From Paenibacillus sp. FSL K6-1096 (lineage in GTDB: Bacteria; Bacillota; Bacilli; Paenibacillales; Paenibacillaceae), in the NCBI RefSeq assembly GCF_037977055.1, contig NZ_CP150274.1, positions 6,262,001 through 6,326,000 on the forward strand: DNA of 64,000 nt, written 5' to 3'. Position 1 is the stretch's first letter; each line of letters opens with the position of its first letter. The translations under genes were made by a program, and so were the position numbers. Below, piece by piece: positions 45,456-54,094 of the stretch. The notes under the pieces are model-generated. The model searched no databases. It had not been told where the DNA came from and saw only the letters and a list, made by a program, of their open reading frames with translations.

Positions 45456-45893
45456 ATGATCAATACGATAGAGGCAAAGCCTGCCAGACGCTCGGATTAT
45501 CATTCCTTAGAGGAAGGCCAGAAAAACATCAAGTTTGCCGATCTAATAATAGATGGGAGATCGCTATACCAAAGGCTGATGAAGCACGATATGGTTCCTT
45601 CCCTAGGCTGGATGAGCACAGAGTGCCAGCGAGAGATGATTGATTATTTTCTGCTTAGAAAACCGCATGATACGATGGGATGCCGCTACCCCCTCATGGT
45701 ATGCTCGTGGTGCGGCGATGAGGAGTGCGGATTTATCTCTGTCAGGATAGACAAGGTGAATGATATTGTTAGCTGGAGTGACTTTCGCCTGGAGCACGGG
45801 ATGACCAAAATAAATATCGGTCCATTTCATTTTGAGTGGGACCGTTATGAAAAAGTAATTAATAGTACCTTTGGAGTGGCGGGCATCCAATAA
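45456..45893 (+). CDS. Hypothetical protein with CSWCGDEECG motif
   Basis: This soluble protein of 145 residues is not recognised beyond relatives of unknown function in Paenibacillus-type genomes. Visible features are the CSWCGDEECGFIS motif near residue 90 and a C-terminal FEWDRYEKVI segment. ATG 45456 has GGAGGGGA upstream. It follows the glycosidase by 41 bases and may share its transcript, but no functional link is evident. Confidence 0.75.
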   Translation: MINTIEAKPARRSDYHSLEEGQKNIKFADLIIDGRSLYQRLMKHDMVPSLGWMSTECQREMIDYFLLRKPHDTMGCRYPLMVCSWCGDEECGFISVRIDKVNDIVSWSDFRLEHGMTKINIGPFHFEWDRYEKVINSTFGVAGIQ

Positions 45894-45968
45894 CCGGGAG
45901 ATGAAACTGTGACGGGCAGGGATACGTATCTGAGGTAGGTCAGACTTATTATACGGAGGATATGAATC

Positions 45969-46457
45969 ATGAAACAGCTCTACATCAAACAAAAAGTATT
46001 CAGCATAGGCGAGAAGTTCACGGTGAAGAACGAGCGGGAGCAGGATGTGTACTACGTGGAGGGCAGCTTCATGCGGATTCCCAAGACGTTCTCGATTATG
46101 AATGCAGGCGGAAGGGAAGTCGCGTTAATAACGAAGAAGGTGTTCAGCTTGCTGCCCCGGTTCTTTGTGGAAGTGGGTGGCCGTGAGGTGCTGACGATTC
46201 AGAAGGAGCTGTCGTTCTTCAAGGCGCGCTATTCGATTGATTCGGCGGATATTGAGGTGCACGGGAACTGGTGGGACATGGATTTCCAGGTCTTGCAGCG
46301 CGGGGCGGTCGTAGGAGAAGTCAGCAAAAAGTGGTTCACCTGGGGTGACAGCTACAGCGTGCAGGTGCTGAATGAGGAGCTGGAGGCGGTCATCGTTGCG
46401 ATTGTGGTCGCCATTGATTGCGTGAAGGCGGACCACCGTGCCGCTGCTTCTAATTAG
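45969..46457 (+). CDS. LURP-one-related protein (YxjI-like)
   Basis: The 162-residue protein has the tubby-like beta-barrel pattern of LURP-one-related proteins: QLYIKQKVFSIGEKFTVKNE, repeated strand pairs with ITKKVFSLLPRFFVEVGG, and GEVSKKWFTWGDSYSVQVL before the C-terminal hydrophobic helix IVAIVVAIDCVK. Bacterial members are thought to act at membranes, but their function is not established. The start follows CGGAGG. It is convergent with the BlaR1-like gene, only three bases away. Confidence 0.85.
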   Translation: MKQLYIKQKVFSIGEKFTVKNEREQDVYYVEGSFMRIPKTFSIMNAGGREVALITKKVFSLLPRFFVEVGGREVLTIQKELSFFKARYSIDSADIEVHGNWWDMDFQVLQRGAVVGEVSKKWFTWGDSYSVQVLNEELEAVIVAIVVAIDCVKADHRAAASN

Positions 46458-46460
46458 TAG

Positions 46461-47501
46461 TTATTCTTCCGTAGACGTCCCGGACAGGTAAATATAGGTA
46501 GAAGCGGTGTCGCCTTCACTTGGTGAGATAAAGACGTCTATGGTGGTCTTCGTCTCTATCGAGCGTTCATCAGGTCCGCAGACGCTGACCGTAGCCAAGA
46601 TGAGTGAGATGCCTGTTATGACAAGCAGGGCTAATTGCTTATTGGCTGCGGTATTCGGCTTGTGCCTCATGATGGACAGGATGCGCTCTTCCATAGCCTT
46701 AGCGGTAAAAGAGTTGCTTAACGGTGACCCGGAAACGCGCTTCTCTGCCATGTGAAGCAGGGCTCTGGCATAGTGCGGCTTATGCGCTGTGCCGAATGTG
46801 TTGACAACCGTCTCGTCACAGGATAGTTCAATGTCGCGGTTCAGCCGCCCGTACATATACCATACCAGCGGATTAAACCAATGCAGACAGCAGGCGGCGG
46901 CCAACAGGTATTTCAATAAGGTATCGAAACGCCGGACATGAGTGTATTCATGGGCAAGAACATAGCGGAGCTGGGCGGTATCCGACCAGTCAGTGCCGGA
47001 AGGCAGCAGAATGACTGGCTTCCATAGGCCATAGGTCAGCGGACCGGGAATTTGATCAGATTGCCGGATGGTAAGAGATCTAAGTGTCTTGTGAGAAGCT
47101 AACCAGTGCTGGATGTACTCCTGATGGACTGGCAGTGAGACTTTATATTTTTGCCGCCAGCGCCAGTGTGTACCGCAAAAATAGAAGGCTCCCGCGATTA
47201 CCCCGCATAGCCAGATGCCGGTAATCAGGCGGTGGATGCCGTCCGGCAGAGCAGTCTCTGATCCTATACCAGCTATGATACCCGCTCCAGCTCCATTGAT
47301 GGCAGCCGGGCCGGGCCAGCCCATAAGGGAGAACAGGCTGTACTGAAAAGGAAGCGAATACGGTACCAGCAGCCGCACCAGGACAAGGGTCCAGAGGATG
47401 ACAAAAGTGAGCTTCGGCAATGTGTTACGGCCTATTGCCCGGACTCCGGCAACCGCAAGAATCAGCAGGGAAGCAGAAGCGCTCATCGCGGCGATGCCCA
47501 T
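46461..47501 (-). CDS. BlaR1/MecR1-type M56 metallopeptidase sensor
   Basis: The 346-residue protein has about four membrane segments and the cytoplasmic zinc peptidase motif HEYTHVRRFD, with LSCDETV as the third ligand region. The extracellular penicillin-sensor domain of true BlaR1 is missing: after the last membrane segment only about 45 residues remain. Such short forms occur widely in Firmicutes and cleave the BlaI repressor in response to signals other than beta-lactams. Its start directly follows the BlaI-like gene on the same strand. Confidence 0.88.
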   Translation of the reverse strand: MGIAAMSASASLLILAVAGVRAIGRNTLPKLTFVILWTLVLVRLLVPYSLPFQYSLFSLMGWPGPAAINGAGAGIIAGIGSETALPDGIHRLITGIWLCGVIAGAFYFCGTHWRWRQKYKVSLPVHQEYIQHWLASHKTLRSLTIRQSDQIPGPLTYGLWKPVILLPSGTDWSDTAQLRYVLAHEYTHVRRFDTLLKYLLAAACCLHWFNPLVWYMYGRLNRDIELSCDETVVNTFGTAHKPHYARALLHMAEKRVSGSPLSNSFTAKAMEERILSIMRHKPNTAANKQLALLVITGISLILATVSVCGPDERSIETKTTIDVFISPSEGDTASTYIYLSGTSTEE

Positions 47502-47873
47502 CTAGTTCTCCTCCTGTTCCAACAGATCCACCAGTTGCTTCAAGCGGCGGATCTCTTCTGCGGATAATATCCGGCGGTCGAGCAGAGAAGCTACCAGCTT
47601 GTCGGCGGCACCGCCGTACATTTTATCGATTAGCTCCAGCGTTTCCTGCTCCTGTGCCTGCTCCCGGGTGATCAGCGGCCGGCAGACGAAATTAGGATCT
47701 GCGCGCTGAACGGCCTCTTTCTCAATACACTTCTTGATGACGGTATAGGTGGTCGTCTTGCTCCAGCCGGTCTCCTGCTTCAGAATCTCAGCAATCCGCT
47801 TCGCCGTGGTTTCCCCGAGTTCCCATAAGATTTCCATAACCTTCAGTTCAGAATCGAACAGCTTCACAGCCAT
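47502..47873 (-). CDS. BlaI/MecI-family repressor
   Basis: This 123-residue winged-helix repressor has the typical order LFDSELKVMEILWELGETTAKRIAEILKQETGWSKTTTYTVIKKCIEKEAVQRADPNFVC, broken here only by the field limit of what can be quoted: the key blocks are ELKVMEILWE, WSKTTTYTVIKK and the C-terminal dimer helix LVASLLDRRILSAEE. It should repress its own operon with the M56 sensor until cleaved. The start follows GAGGAGTG. No beta-lactamase gene lies beside it. Confidence 0.92.
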   Translation of the reverse strand: MAVKLFDSELKVMEILWELGETTAKRIAEILKQETGWSKTTTYTVIKKCIEKEAVQRADPNFVCRPLITREQAQEQETLELIDKMYGGAADKLVASLLDRRILSAEEIRRLKQLVDLLEQEEN

Positions 47874-47911
47874 CTCCGCACACTCCTCTTTCCTTAATCA
47901 AGATTACACAA

Positions 47912-48739
47912 TCAGATTGAGATAAACCATCCGATCGTTCCTATTACAAGCAAATGAATTGGATAAAACCAATAGAAGCCATACTGCAGCCATCGGGGAA
48001 TCTCCCCCTTGGTTCCGTTATAAGTGAGGCTAAGCAGAATCCCCAGATAAATACCTACAAGGTTGATAATTACCGTTAACCGGACAGAGAGATCATTGAA
48101 GTCTTCGATTAGCCAGGAGGTAAGGCCCCAGCGGGCAAGCGGCAGCATGATAATCCATAGTGCAGCCTGATGTAACTTTGGCAACCTTCTCAGCCAGTAT
48201 AACAGGAATATAATCAGAACAGCGCCTTTGCCCCCTTCAATGGGCAGCAGCCAGCCAACAGCAACTAATCCGGCCACAGCCAGTTGCCCCCATACCGTGT
48301 GAAATCTGCATAGATATTCATAAGTCCATAGTGTGAACAGCCCAAGGCATAAGGTGAACAGTATGTTCAATGGTTGTCCCCAAGGGTCTGGCTCCAGGCT
48401 ATATATCCGGGGCTCAGCTATACCGAACAGCAACACATAAGGAAGCTGGGAGATCAGCGCGAAACCCAGCAATCTGGCCATGTATCTCTGTACATTACGG
48501 GTATGTATGAATCCCAGCACGATACAGTACATAAAGATCGGAGCGGCTAGTCTGCCAATCAGGCTTGAGCCGAATGAGAGAATGATGTACAAGACCGACC
48601 AGACCTCAGATTGCCCGGGAAATGTGCGGGTTAATACATCCTGTATAGCTAAAAATAGATCGTCCGGTGAAAAAATACGTGACAAATGATCATACAGCAT
48701 TGTTAAAACAGCAATCATTTTCAATGTTCTGTTACTCAT
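47912..48739 (-). CDS. TraX-family membrane protein
   Basis: The 275-residue protein has about eight membrane segments and begins with NRTLKMIAVLTMLYDHLSRIF, the conserved start of TraX-like proteins. F-plasmid TraX acetylates pilin; chromosomal Firmicute members have unknown substrates and are related to acyltransferase 3 proteins. The C-terminus ends with QYGFYWFYPIHLLVIG, also typical. Two similar palindromes lie upstream at 48774-48817, suggesting a dedicated repressor. Confidence 0.86.
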   Translation of the reverse strand: MSNRTLKMIAVLTMLYDHLSRIFSPDDLFLAIQDVLTRTFPGQSEVWSVLYIILSFGSSLIGRLAAPIFMYCIVLGFIHTRNVQRYMARLLGFALISQLPYVLLFGIAEPRIYSLEPDPWGQPLNILFTLCLGLFTLWTYEYLCRFHTVWGQLAVAGLVAVGWLLPIEGGKGAVLIIFLLYWLRRLPKLHQAALWIIMLPLARWGLTSWLIEDFNDLSVRLTVIINLVGIYLGILLSLTYNGTKGEIPRWLQYGFYWFYPIHLLVIGTIGWFISI

Positions 48740-48773
48740 ACAATAGTGCCTCCAGGTTACGGCGCGCCTTTCG

Positions 48774-48817
48774 TTCTATTGCAATAGAATGATTAAGAAC
48801 ATTCTATTCCAGTAGAA
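48774..48817. promoter_or_regulatory. Twin 16-base palindromes upstream of traX-like gene
   Basis: TTCTATTGCAATAGAA (48774-48789) is a perfect palindrome. TTCTATTCCAGTAGAA (48802-48817) matches it at 14 of 16 positions and is nearly palindromic. Their centres are 28 bases apart, 43-70 bases upstream of the traX-like start. They look like operators for a dimeric repressor; no candidate repressor gene adjoins them. Confidence 0.6.
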
Positions 48818-48912
48818 TGCTGTTGTCAATATTGTGCAACTAATCGTTCCTCCAAGCGTCTAAAACAATAATTTCAGTTTCACCCACATGACTCAAGAGG
48901 AGGATTCCTACG

Positions 48913-50424
48913 ATGTACGCATCTCATTCATGGCTTCATAGACGCAAGCACACGGGAAAGCTGGCCGCAGGCCTCATCGCGCTGGCTGCTTGCTTCGGAC
49001 TCGGCAGCGGCACGGCCCATGCGGACCGCTGGGAGATTTTTGACCAAGGCGAGCATTTATTTTTGCCGGAGGGGCCTATAGAGGTGGGGGAGGTGGTGAT
49101 GCTGCCGCTTCGCCCGGTCGCCGAGCGGTTTGGATATACGTTCACCTCAGTGACGAATAAGGAGATTGTCCTGACCGGTAAGGACGGGCGTAAGGCAGTG
49201 ATCCGCCTGGGTACCAAGACGGCCTTGCTGGAATATGAAGGCGGTGCCAAAGTACAGCTCATGGCACAGATTCCGCGCAATTTTAACGGAGCTTGGTTTA
49301 TTGATCTGGCATTAGCTGGAGCTATGGGCGGGCAAGGCCACTCTACCGTTCCCGGCACCAACTTCATTCAGCTTCGTCCCGTATCAGGGGATGCGAAGGA
49401 GCAGCTCGAACGCCAATATTGGTTCAGCTTCAAGGATAAGGGCCAGACGGTATTCGTGAATAACCAAGGGCAAGAGCAGCTCCAGACGGTTTATACTTCT
49501 CCTCTGGACTTTGGTTATGATGACCTGCTTCCGGTGAAGAAGTCCGGTTATACAGCCGGGTACATGAACCGTGCAGGGGAGCTTGCCATTGATGCGCCGC
49601 ACTACCAGCTTGGACTGTTCAGTGAAGGGCTGGCCTGGTTCAAGGATCTCGTCAATACGGAGAACGGCGGGGTTACGGTAAGAATGGGATATATGAACCG
49701 GGCGGGGAAGGTTATTATTCCGGGGATTTACAACCGGGCTTATGATTTCTCGGATGGGCTGGCGAAGGTGACCAGAGCAGGCAAGACCTATTATATTAAC
49801 CACAACGGCCAGATGGTGATCCCGCCGATCCCCGGGCTGCAGAACAGCGAGTCCTTCTCGGATGGTCTGGCGGCTGTGACCGTACGAACCACAGCAGGCG
49901 GCAAAAGCGTCCTCCGGACAGGCTTCATCGACACCGCAGGCAAGTGGGCGATCAAGCCCATCTATGAGTCGGCCACCCCGTTCTCGGAGGGAATTGCTAC
50001 GGCAACGGTGAACGGCAAAAGCGGCCTCATCAACACTGCTGGCAAGTGGATTGTGAAGCCGCAGTATAGCGGCGGAAGTACTTTTCTCGGACAGTTTCGT
50101 GACGGGCATATTCTGCTTACGCTGAGCGGCAAGCATGATTATACGCAGCGGCTTGTCGATACCAAGGGCAAGATCATCACCGTTCCGGGAACCGGCCAGC
50201 TTACAGGATTCGGAGATGACATCGTCTCGTATAATGATACGGGCGGATATGGCTTCAAGACGTTCGCGGGAGCAGTCATCGTCAAACCAATGTACTCTTA
50301 TATGTCGGACTTCAAAGCAGGCGCGGGCAAAGGATTCATTGATTACAATGATGTCTACGAAGCTCATCTGATCAATAAAGCTGGTAAAGTGGTGTGGAGT
50401 ACCGGCTCTCCGGCTTCAGAGTGA
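48913..50424 (+). CDS. Secreted WG-repeat protein with stalk-type N-terminal domain
   Basis: The 503-residue protein has a signal peptide (KLAAGLIALAACFGLGSGTAHA), then a region like the copper-amine-oxidase N-terminal/stalk domain (MLPLRPVAERFGYTF). At least six WG-type repeats follow from residue 160, for example YMNRAGELAI, YMNRAGKVIIPG, YINHNGQMVIPP, FIDTAGKWAIKP and LINTAGKWIVKP. These repeats form beta-propeller-like or barrel domains of unknown role. No catalytic motif is visible. The start follows GAGGAGGA and a strong terminator follows the gene, so it is probably monocistronic. Confidence 0.88.
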   Translation: MYASHSWLHRRKHTGKLAAGLIALAACFGLGSGTAHADRWEIFDQGEHLFLPEGPIEVGEVVMLPLRPVAERFGYTFTSVTNKEIVLTGKDGRKAVIRLGTKTALLEYEGGAKVQLMAQIPRNFNGAWFIDLALAGAMGGQGHSTVPGTNFIQLRPVSGDAKEQLERQYWFSFKDKGQTVFVNNQGQEQLQTVYTSPLDFGYDDLLPVKKSGYTAGYMNRAGELAIDAPHYQLGLFSEGLAWFKDLVNTENGGVTVRMGYMNRAGKVIIPGIYNRAYDFSDGLAKVTRAGKTYYINHNGQMVIPPIPGLQNSESFSDGLAAVTVRTTAGGKSVLRTGFIDTAGKWAIKPIYESATPFSEGIATATVNGKSGLINTAGKWIVKPQYSGGSTFLGQFRDGHILLTLSGKHDYTQRLVDTKGKIITVPGTGQLTGFGDDIVSYNDTGGYGFKTFAGAVIVKPMYSYMSDFKAGAGKGFIDYNDVYEAHLINKAGKVVWSTGSPASE

Positions 50425-50448
50425 TCAAGGTCTGGGAAGCTTAACGAA

Positions 50449-50503
50449 CCCCCTCCGCTGGCAGCGCAAGAACAGCGCTTGCCGGTCCGGAGGGGGGCTT
50501 TTG
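50449..50503 (+). terminator. Terminator after the WG-repeat gene
   Basis: CCCCCTCCG (50449-50457) pairs with CGGAGGGGG (50488-50496). An inner stem GGCAGCGC/GCGCTTGCC lies within the loop, and TTTT follows. Confidence 0.85.
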
Positions 50504-50620
50504 GCATGCGCCAGCATGTGAGGATACATCAATTATGATCCTGCTTAGATCATTGTTTTGGGGAAGGGGGTTGATTAGAATTTGGGGTGTAGGCTATGTA
50601 AACGTAAAGGAGACGGTAAT

Positions 50621-52159
50621 ATGCTTAGATTGGTGAAGGTTGAGAACGGTATGGTCAAAGGCCTGCCCGCAGCCGATCCCCGGATTACGAGCTTCAAGGG
50701 AATTCCGTTCGCGGCGCCGCCTGTCGGCGAGAACCGCTGGCGGGCGCCGCAGCCTGCCGAAGACTGGGAAGGCGTGCTGCAGGCCCACGAGTTCGCGCCG
50801 GTCTCCATGCAGGTCAGACAGGAAATCGACGACAACAACATCTATACCCGTGAGTGGGCGGTAGAGCCGGACATTGCAATGAGCGAGGATTGTCTATACC
50901 TGAACGTATGGACCCCGGCCAAGCAAGCGGACGAGAAGCTTCCGGTCTATGTATGGTATTTCGGCGGCGGGCTGCAGGTGGGTCACCCGGCAGAGATGGA
51001 ATTTGACGGTGAACGGATTGCCCGCCGGGGCATCGTGGTGGTGACGATCAACTACCGGCTGAATATCTTCGGCTTCCTGTGCCACCCTGAGATTACAGCG
51101 GAATCGCCGGAGGCGCCCGCCAACTTCGGTAACCTTGACCAGCAGGCGGCAACCCGCTGGGTGAAGCGCAATATCGCGGCCTTTGGCGGCGACCCGGACA
51201 ATATCACCATTGGCGGGCAATCAGCGGGCGGCGGCAGTGTCATGAGCCAGCTTACCTCCCCGCAGAATGAGGGCCTGTTTCAGCGGGCGATTGTTGAAAG
51301 CGGTATCTATACGAATCTGTACCCGGGAACCCTGCTGCCGCCGCTTCGGGGCACGCTGCAGGAGGCCGAGCAGGATGGCATCGAGTTCTTCAAATATCTT
51401 GGCGTATCTACTCTTGCGGAAGCGCGGAAGCTGGATGCGGTCTATCTGCGGGACAAGGCCGTAGCGCTTGGCGGGTTCTGGGGCACGGTTACCGACCAGA
51501 AGTTCCAGGTGGGCAATCCGTTTGATTTATTCATCCAAAATAAACGCTGGCAGGTGCCGGTCATGCTCGGCCATACCTCCTCCGAGTTCTTCAGCACCCC
51601 GAAGGTACAGTCATATGAGGAGTTCGAGCAGCTTGCAGCGGATATGTTCGGGGAAGATGCAGAGACCTTCCTGGAGCTAAGCGGCGCGCAGCCGGATGCG
51701 GTCCAGGAAGCGGCAGAGCGGGCCGCAGTAAGCGGGATCGAATACGCGATCCGGATCGCCGGACAGGCAAATGCCGATAACGGAGGCGGGGCGCCGCTCT
51801 ATTACTATAATTTCGATGCCGAGATTCCGGGCTGGGATAACCCGGGCACCTTCCACTCGGTGGATCTGTGGTTCTTCTTCGAGACACTGGCCAAGTGCTG
51901 GCGGCCGTTTGTCGGCAAGCATTACGATCTGGCCCGTCAGATGTGCAATTATACCGCGCATTTCATCCGCACCGGAGACCCGAACGGCCCGGATTCCACC
52001 GGCGAAGCATTGCCGCACTGGGAGCCGTATACCCCGGAAGCTCCTTACGGGATGCTGTTCGCTGACAAGTCGGAGTTCTTGAGACAGCCGCCCGGAGCGG
52101 TAATGGATTTTCTGGTGAAGCAATATTTCAAGAACGCCAAGAAGCCGGTCCAGAGCTGA
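50621..52159 (+). CDS. Type B carboxylesterase (alpha/beta hydrolase)
   Basis: The 512-residue enzyme has the classical features of para-nitrobenzyl esterase relatives: FKGIPFAAPPVGENRW, the oxyanion region VWYFGGGLQVG, the nucleophile S201 in GGQSAGGGSVMSQL, and the catalytic His in PGTFHSVDLWFFF. SEDCLYLNVWTP is present. It hydrolyses carboxyl esters in the cytoplasm; there is no signal peptide. ATG 50621 follows AAGGAGACGG; the longer frame upstream lacks a site. It is divided from its neighbours by a terminator and a convergent gene. Confidence 0.93.
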   Translation: MLRLVKVENGMVKGLPAADPRITSFKGIPFAAPPVGENRWRAPQPAEDWEGVLQAHEFAPVSMQVRQEIDDNNIYTREWAVEPDIAMSEDCLYLNVWTPAKQADEKLPVYVWYFGGGLQVGHPAEMEFDGERIARRGIVVVTINYRLNIFGFLCHPEITAESPEAPANFGNLDQQAATRWVKRNIAAFGGDPDNITIGGQSAGGGSVMSQLTSPQNEGLFQRAIVESGIYTNLYPGTLLPPLRGTLQEAEQDGIEFFKYLGVSTLAEARKLDAVYLRDKAVALGGFWGTVTDQKFQVGNPFDLFIQNKRWQVPVMLGHTSSEFFSTPKVQSYEEFEQLAADMFGEDAETFLELSGAQPDAVQEAAERAAVSGIEYAIRIAGQANADNGGGAPLYYYNFDAEIPGWDNPGTFHSVDLWFFFETLAKCWRPFVGKHYDLARQMCNYTAHFIRTGDPNGPDSTGEALPHWEPYTPEAPYGMLFADKSEFLRQPPGAVMDFLVKQYFKNAKKPVQS

Positions 52160-52225
52160 TAAGCTTAGGAGCATGCCCCTTGCAGAGCAAGGATTTCGTC
52201 CATGCAGCAAGTTAGATTCTTAAGT

Positions 52226-52999
52226 TCACTCTATGTAACCTTTGGTCTGCTTCTGGTAATTTCGCGGTGTATATCCGGTCATCTGCTTGAATTGCCGGCA
52301 AAAGTGCTCCACATTGGGATACCCGCACCGTGCGGCGACCCCGGCAATGCTCTCGGTGCTGTGGATCAGGTATTCCTTGGCCATGCGGACCCGGCTGTTG
52401 ATGACATCCTCCATGCAGGAGAGGCCAAAGGTTTTTTTGTAAATATTCTGGAGATAGCCTGGACTGATCTCAAGCACATCGGCCATTCTGGAGACCGTCC
52501 AGTACTCTCCGGGATTGCTCTGAATTAACGTGCGCAGCCTCAGCAGCTTGTAATATTGCGGGGTAATATTGCCCTGGAAATAAGATTCCCATAGCTTGTT
52601 GAACAAGGCCCGCAGCAACAGGTCAATCGAAGAGGCCTTGCAGTCCCGGTCGAAATGATGCTCACTGACCAGCAGCTCCACCAGCTTCCGGCAGGAGTCG
52701 GGATCACTCAGGGCAAAGGGAATGCCGGAGGGCAGCGGCGATTCTGTAATATACGGCTCATCCGCCTCAAAGCGAATCCAGTCATTGGCGAAGGACTCGC
52801 CGCACGCCCGGTAATAGACCTTCTGCCGGGGTCGGTAGAGGACTGCCGTGTGCGCAGGGTACAGCTTAAGCCCGCCGTGCACCCAGAACTGGGCCGGGGT
52901 CTTGGTCATGACCAGGAGCCACTGCGAGCCTGCCGGCACATCCACGACGAAATTGGCTTCGTGTGTCGTATTGCACTCTACATAATGAATAAGGGCCAT
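52226..52999 (-). CDS. AraC-family regulator
   Basis: This regulator of about 257 residues has an N-terminal AraC-type sugar-binding cupin (LVMTKTPAQFWVHGGLKLYPAHTAVLYRP) and a C-terminal double helix-turn-helix (TVSRMADVLEISPGYLQNIYKKTFGLSCM and AGVAARCGYPNVEHFCRQFKQMTGYTP). ATG 52999 follows TGGAGGAGAG. It lies 41 bases downstream of a second AraC gene on the same strand. One or both probably control the divergent sugar-uptake operon at 54095. Confidence 0.92.
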   Translation of the reverse strand: MALIHYVECNTTHEANFVVDVPAGSQWLLVMTKTPAQFWVHGGLKLYPAHTAVLYRPRQKVYYRACGESFANDWIRFEADEPYITESPLPSGIPFALSDPDSCRKLVELLVSEHHFDRDCKASSIDLLLRALFNKLWESYFQGNITPQYYKLLRLRTLIQSNPGEYWTVSRMADVLEISPGYLQNIYKKTFGLSCMEDVINSRVRMAKEYLIHSTESIAGVAARCGYPNVEHFCRQFKQMTGYTPRNYQKQTKGYIE

Positions 53000-53040
53000 T
53001 CGCACTCTCCTCCAGAAGGGTATAGTCAATCCTACCGGGG

Positions 53041-53865
53041 TTAATGAATTTCACGGAATTCACCTGGCGTAATTCCTTCGGATTCCATGAATTTCTTGTT
53101 GAAATAGCTAATTCCCGGATATCCTGAGAGGATGGCAACCTCTTTAATGGACATAGAGGGTTGGCTCAGCAATAATTGCTTGCTCTTTTGAATCCGGCAT
53201 TTGGTGACATAAGAGACAGGCGTCATTTTCGTTGCTTTTTTGAATAGGCTGCAGAAATAATTTGGTGTCAGCCCTACTTGACCTGCCCACCATTCCAGCT
53301 CAAATGGAAGGTGGGCTTTTTGTTGCATTTCGGGTAATAGAGCAGTTATTTTATCCAGGTGATTGGTGCTGCGGTAGGATGAATAGGGAAGCGAATTACT
53401 TACAAATTCAATGATTACGCTATAGGTTAAGGTTGAGATCCGCGAGGGGCGGAGGAAGTTATAGTGTTCAAGCTCATGGAATAAATCCTCGAAAGCCGAC
53501 TGCAGCAGAGAAGCGTTCTTCAGCGTCCAGATCGAAGAACCGGAATACCGGTTATCCAGAAAGTAAGCCTGGAGTGCATTGCCGTTGAACTGAATCCAGA
53601 AGATATTCCACGGGTCCGACTCCGAGCAGTAATAACGCATACGGTCGTTCGGGAAATGGAGAAAAGCATCTCCTGCGCCTAAAGTGAAGGTCTTATCCCC
53701 GATTTCAATATCCCCGCTTCCGCTGGCGATATAATGCAAGCTGAAATCTCTGACACCGTTCGGCCGGTTCACATTATGATCGTCCGGCCGGATGAAATTT
53801 CCAATAGAATGCGGAAAGCAAAAAAAACAGAATTCTGAAAAATTAGGTAAATAGTAAGTCTTCAT
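53041..53865 (-). CDS. AraC-family regulator
   Basis: The 274-residue protein has an N-terminal cupin-like half (YIASGSGDIEIGDKTFTLGAGDAFLHFP) and a C-terminal AraC double helix-turn-helix (WAGQVGLTPNYFCSLFKKATKMTP and IKEVAILSGYPGISYFNKKFMESEGITP). It is divergent from the ABC transporter genes with a 229-base gap that contains inverted arms and a catabolite-repression-like site. It is the best candidate for local control of the glycan-uptake operon. Confidence 0.92.
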   Translation of the reverse strand: MKTYYLPNFSEFCFFCFPHSIGNFIRPDDHNVNRPNGVRDFSLHYIASGSGDIEIGDKTFTLGAGDAFLHFPNDRMRYYCSESDPWNIFWIQFNGNALQAYFLDNRYSGSSIWTLKNASLLQSAFEDLFHELEHYNFLRPSRISTLTYSVIIEFVSNSLPYSSYRSTNHLDKITALLPEMQQKAHLPFELEWWAGQVGLTPNYFCSLFKKATKMTPVSYVTKCRIQKSKQLLLSQPSMSIKEVAILSGYPGISYFNKKFMESEGITPGEFREIH

Positions 53866-53990
53866 GCGGCTGCCACCCCATCCTTCTTCTGCCAGACAAA
53901 TTCTTAATATAGTTTCATTAATAGTATAATATTATTATTTCGTCAAGGAATATTGATCCTTATAATGAGAAGAATAAACTATTTTTGTTG

Positions 53991-54032
53991 TAGAAAGCGG
54001 TCGCGGATATATATAAATGACAACGCTTTCTA
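53991..54032. promoter_or_regulatory. Inverted 9-base arms with a cre-like site upstream of the sugar operon
   Basis: TAGAAAGCG (53991-53999) and CGCTTTCTA (54024-54032) are exact inverted copies 24 bases apart. The right arm is part of ATGACAACGCTTTCT (54017-54031), which matches the catabolite-responsive-element consensus WTGNAANCGNWNNCW at all but one fixed position. It may be a CcpA site, a pair of AraC half-sites, or both. Confidence 0.5.
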
Positions 54033-54094
54033 GAAAATGTTAGCTTACGCCGCTGTCCTCAGGGCGATAAACTACAGATAAAGGAGGAACGAAT

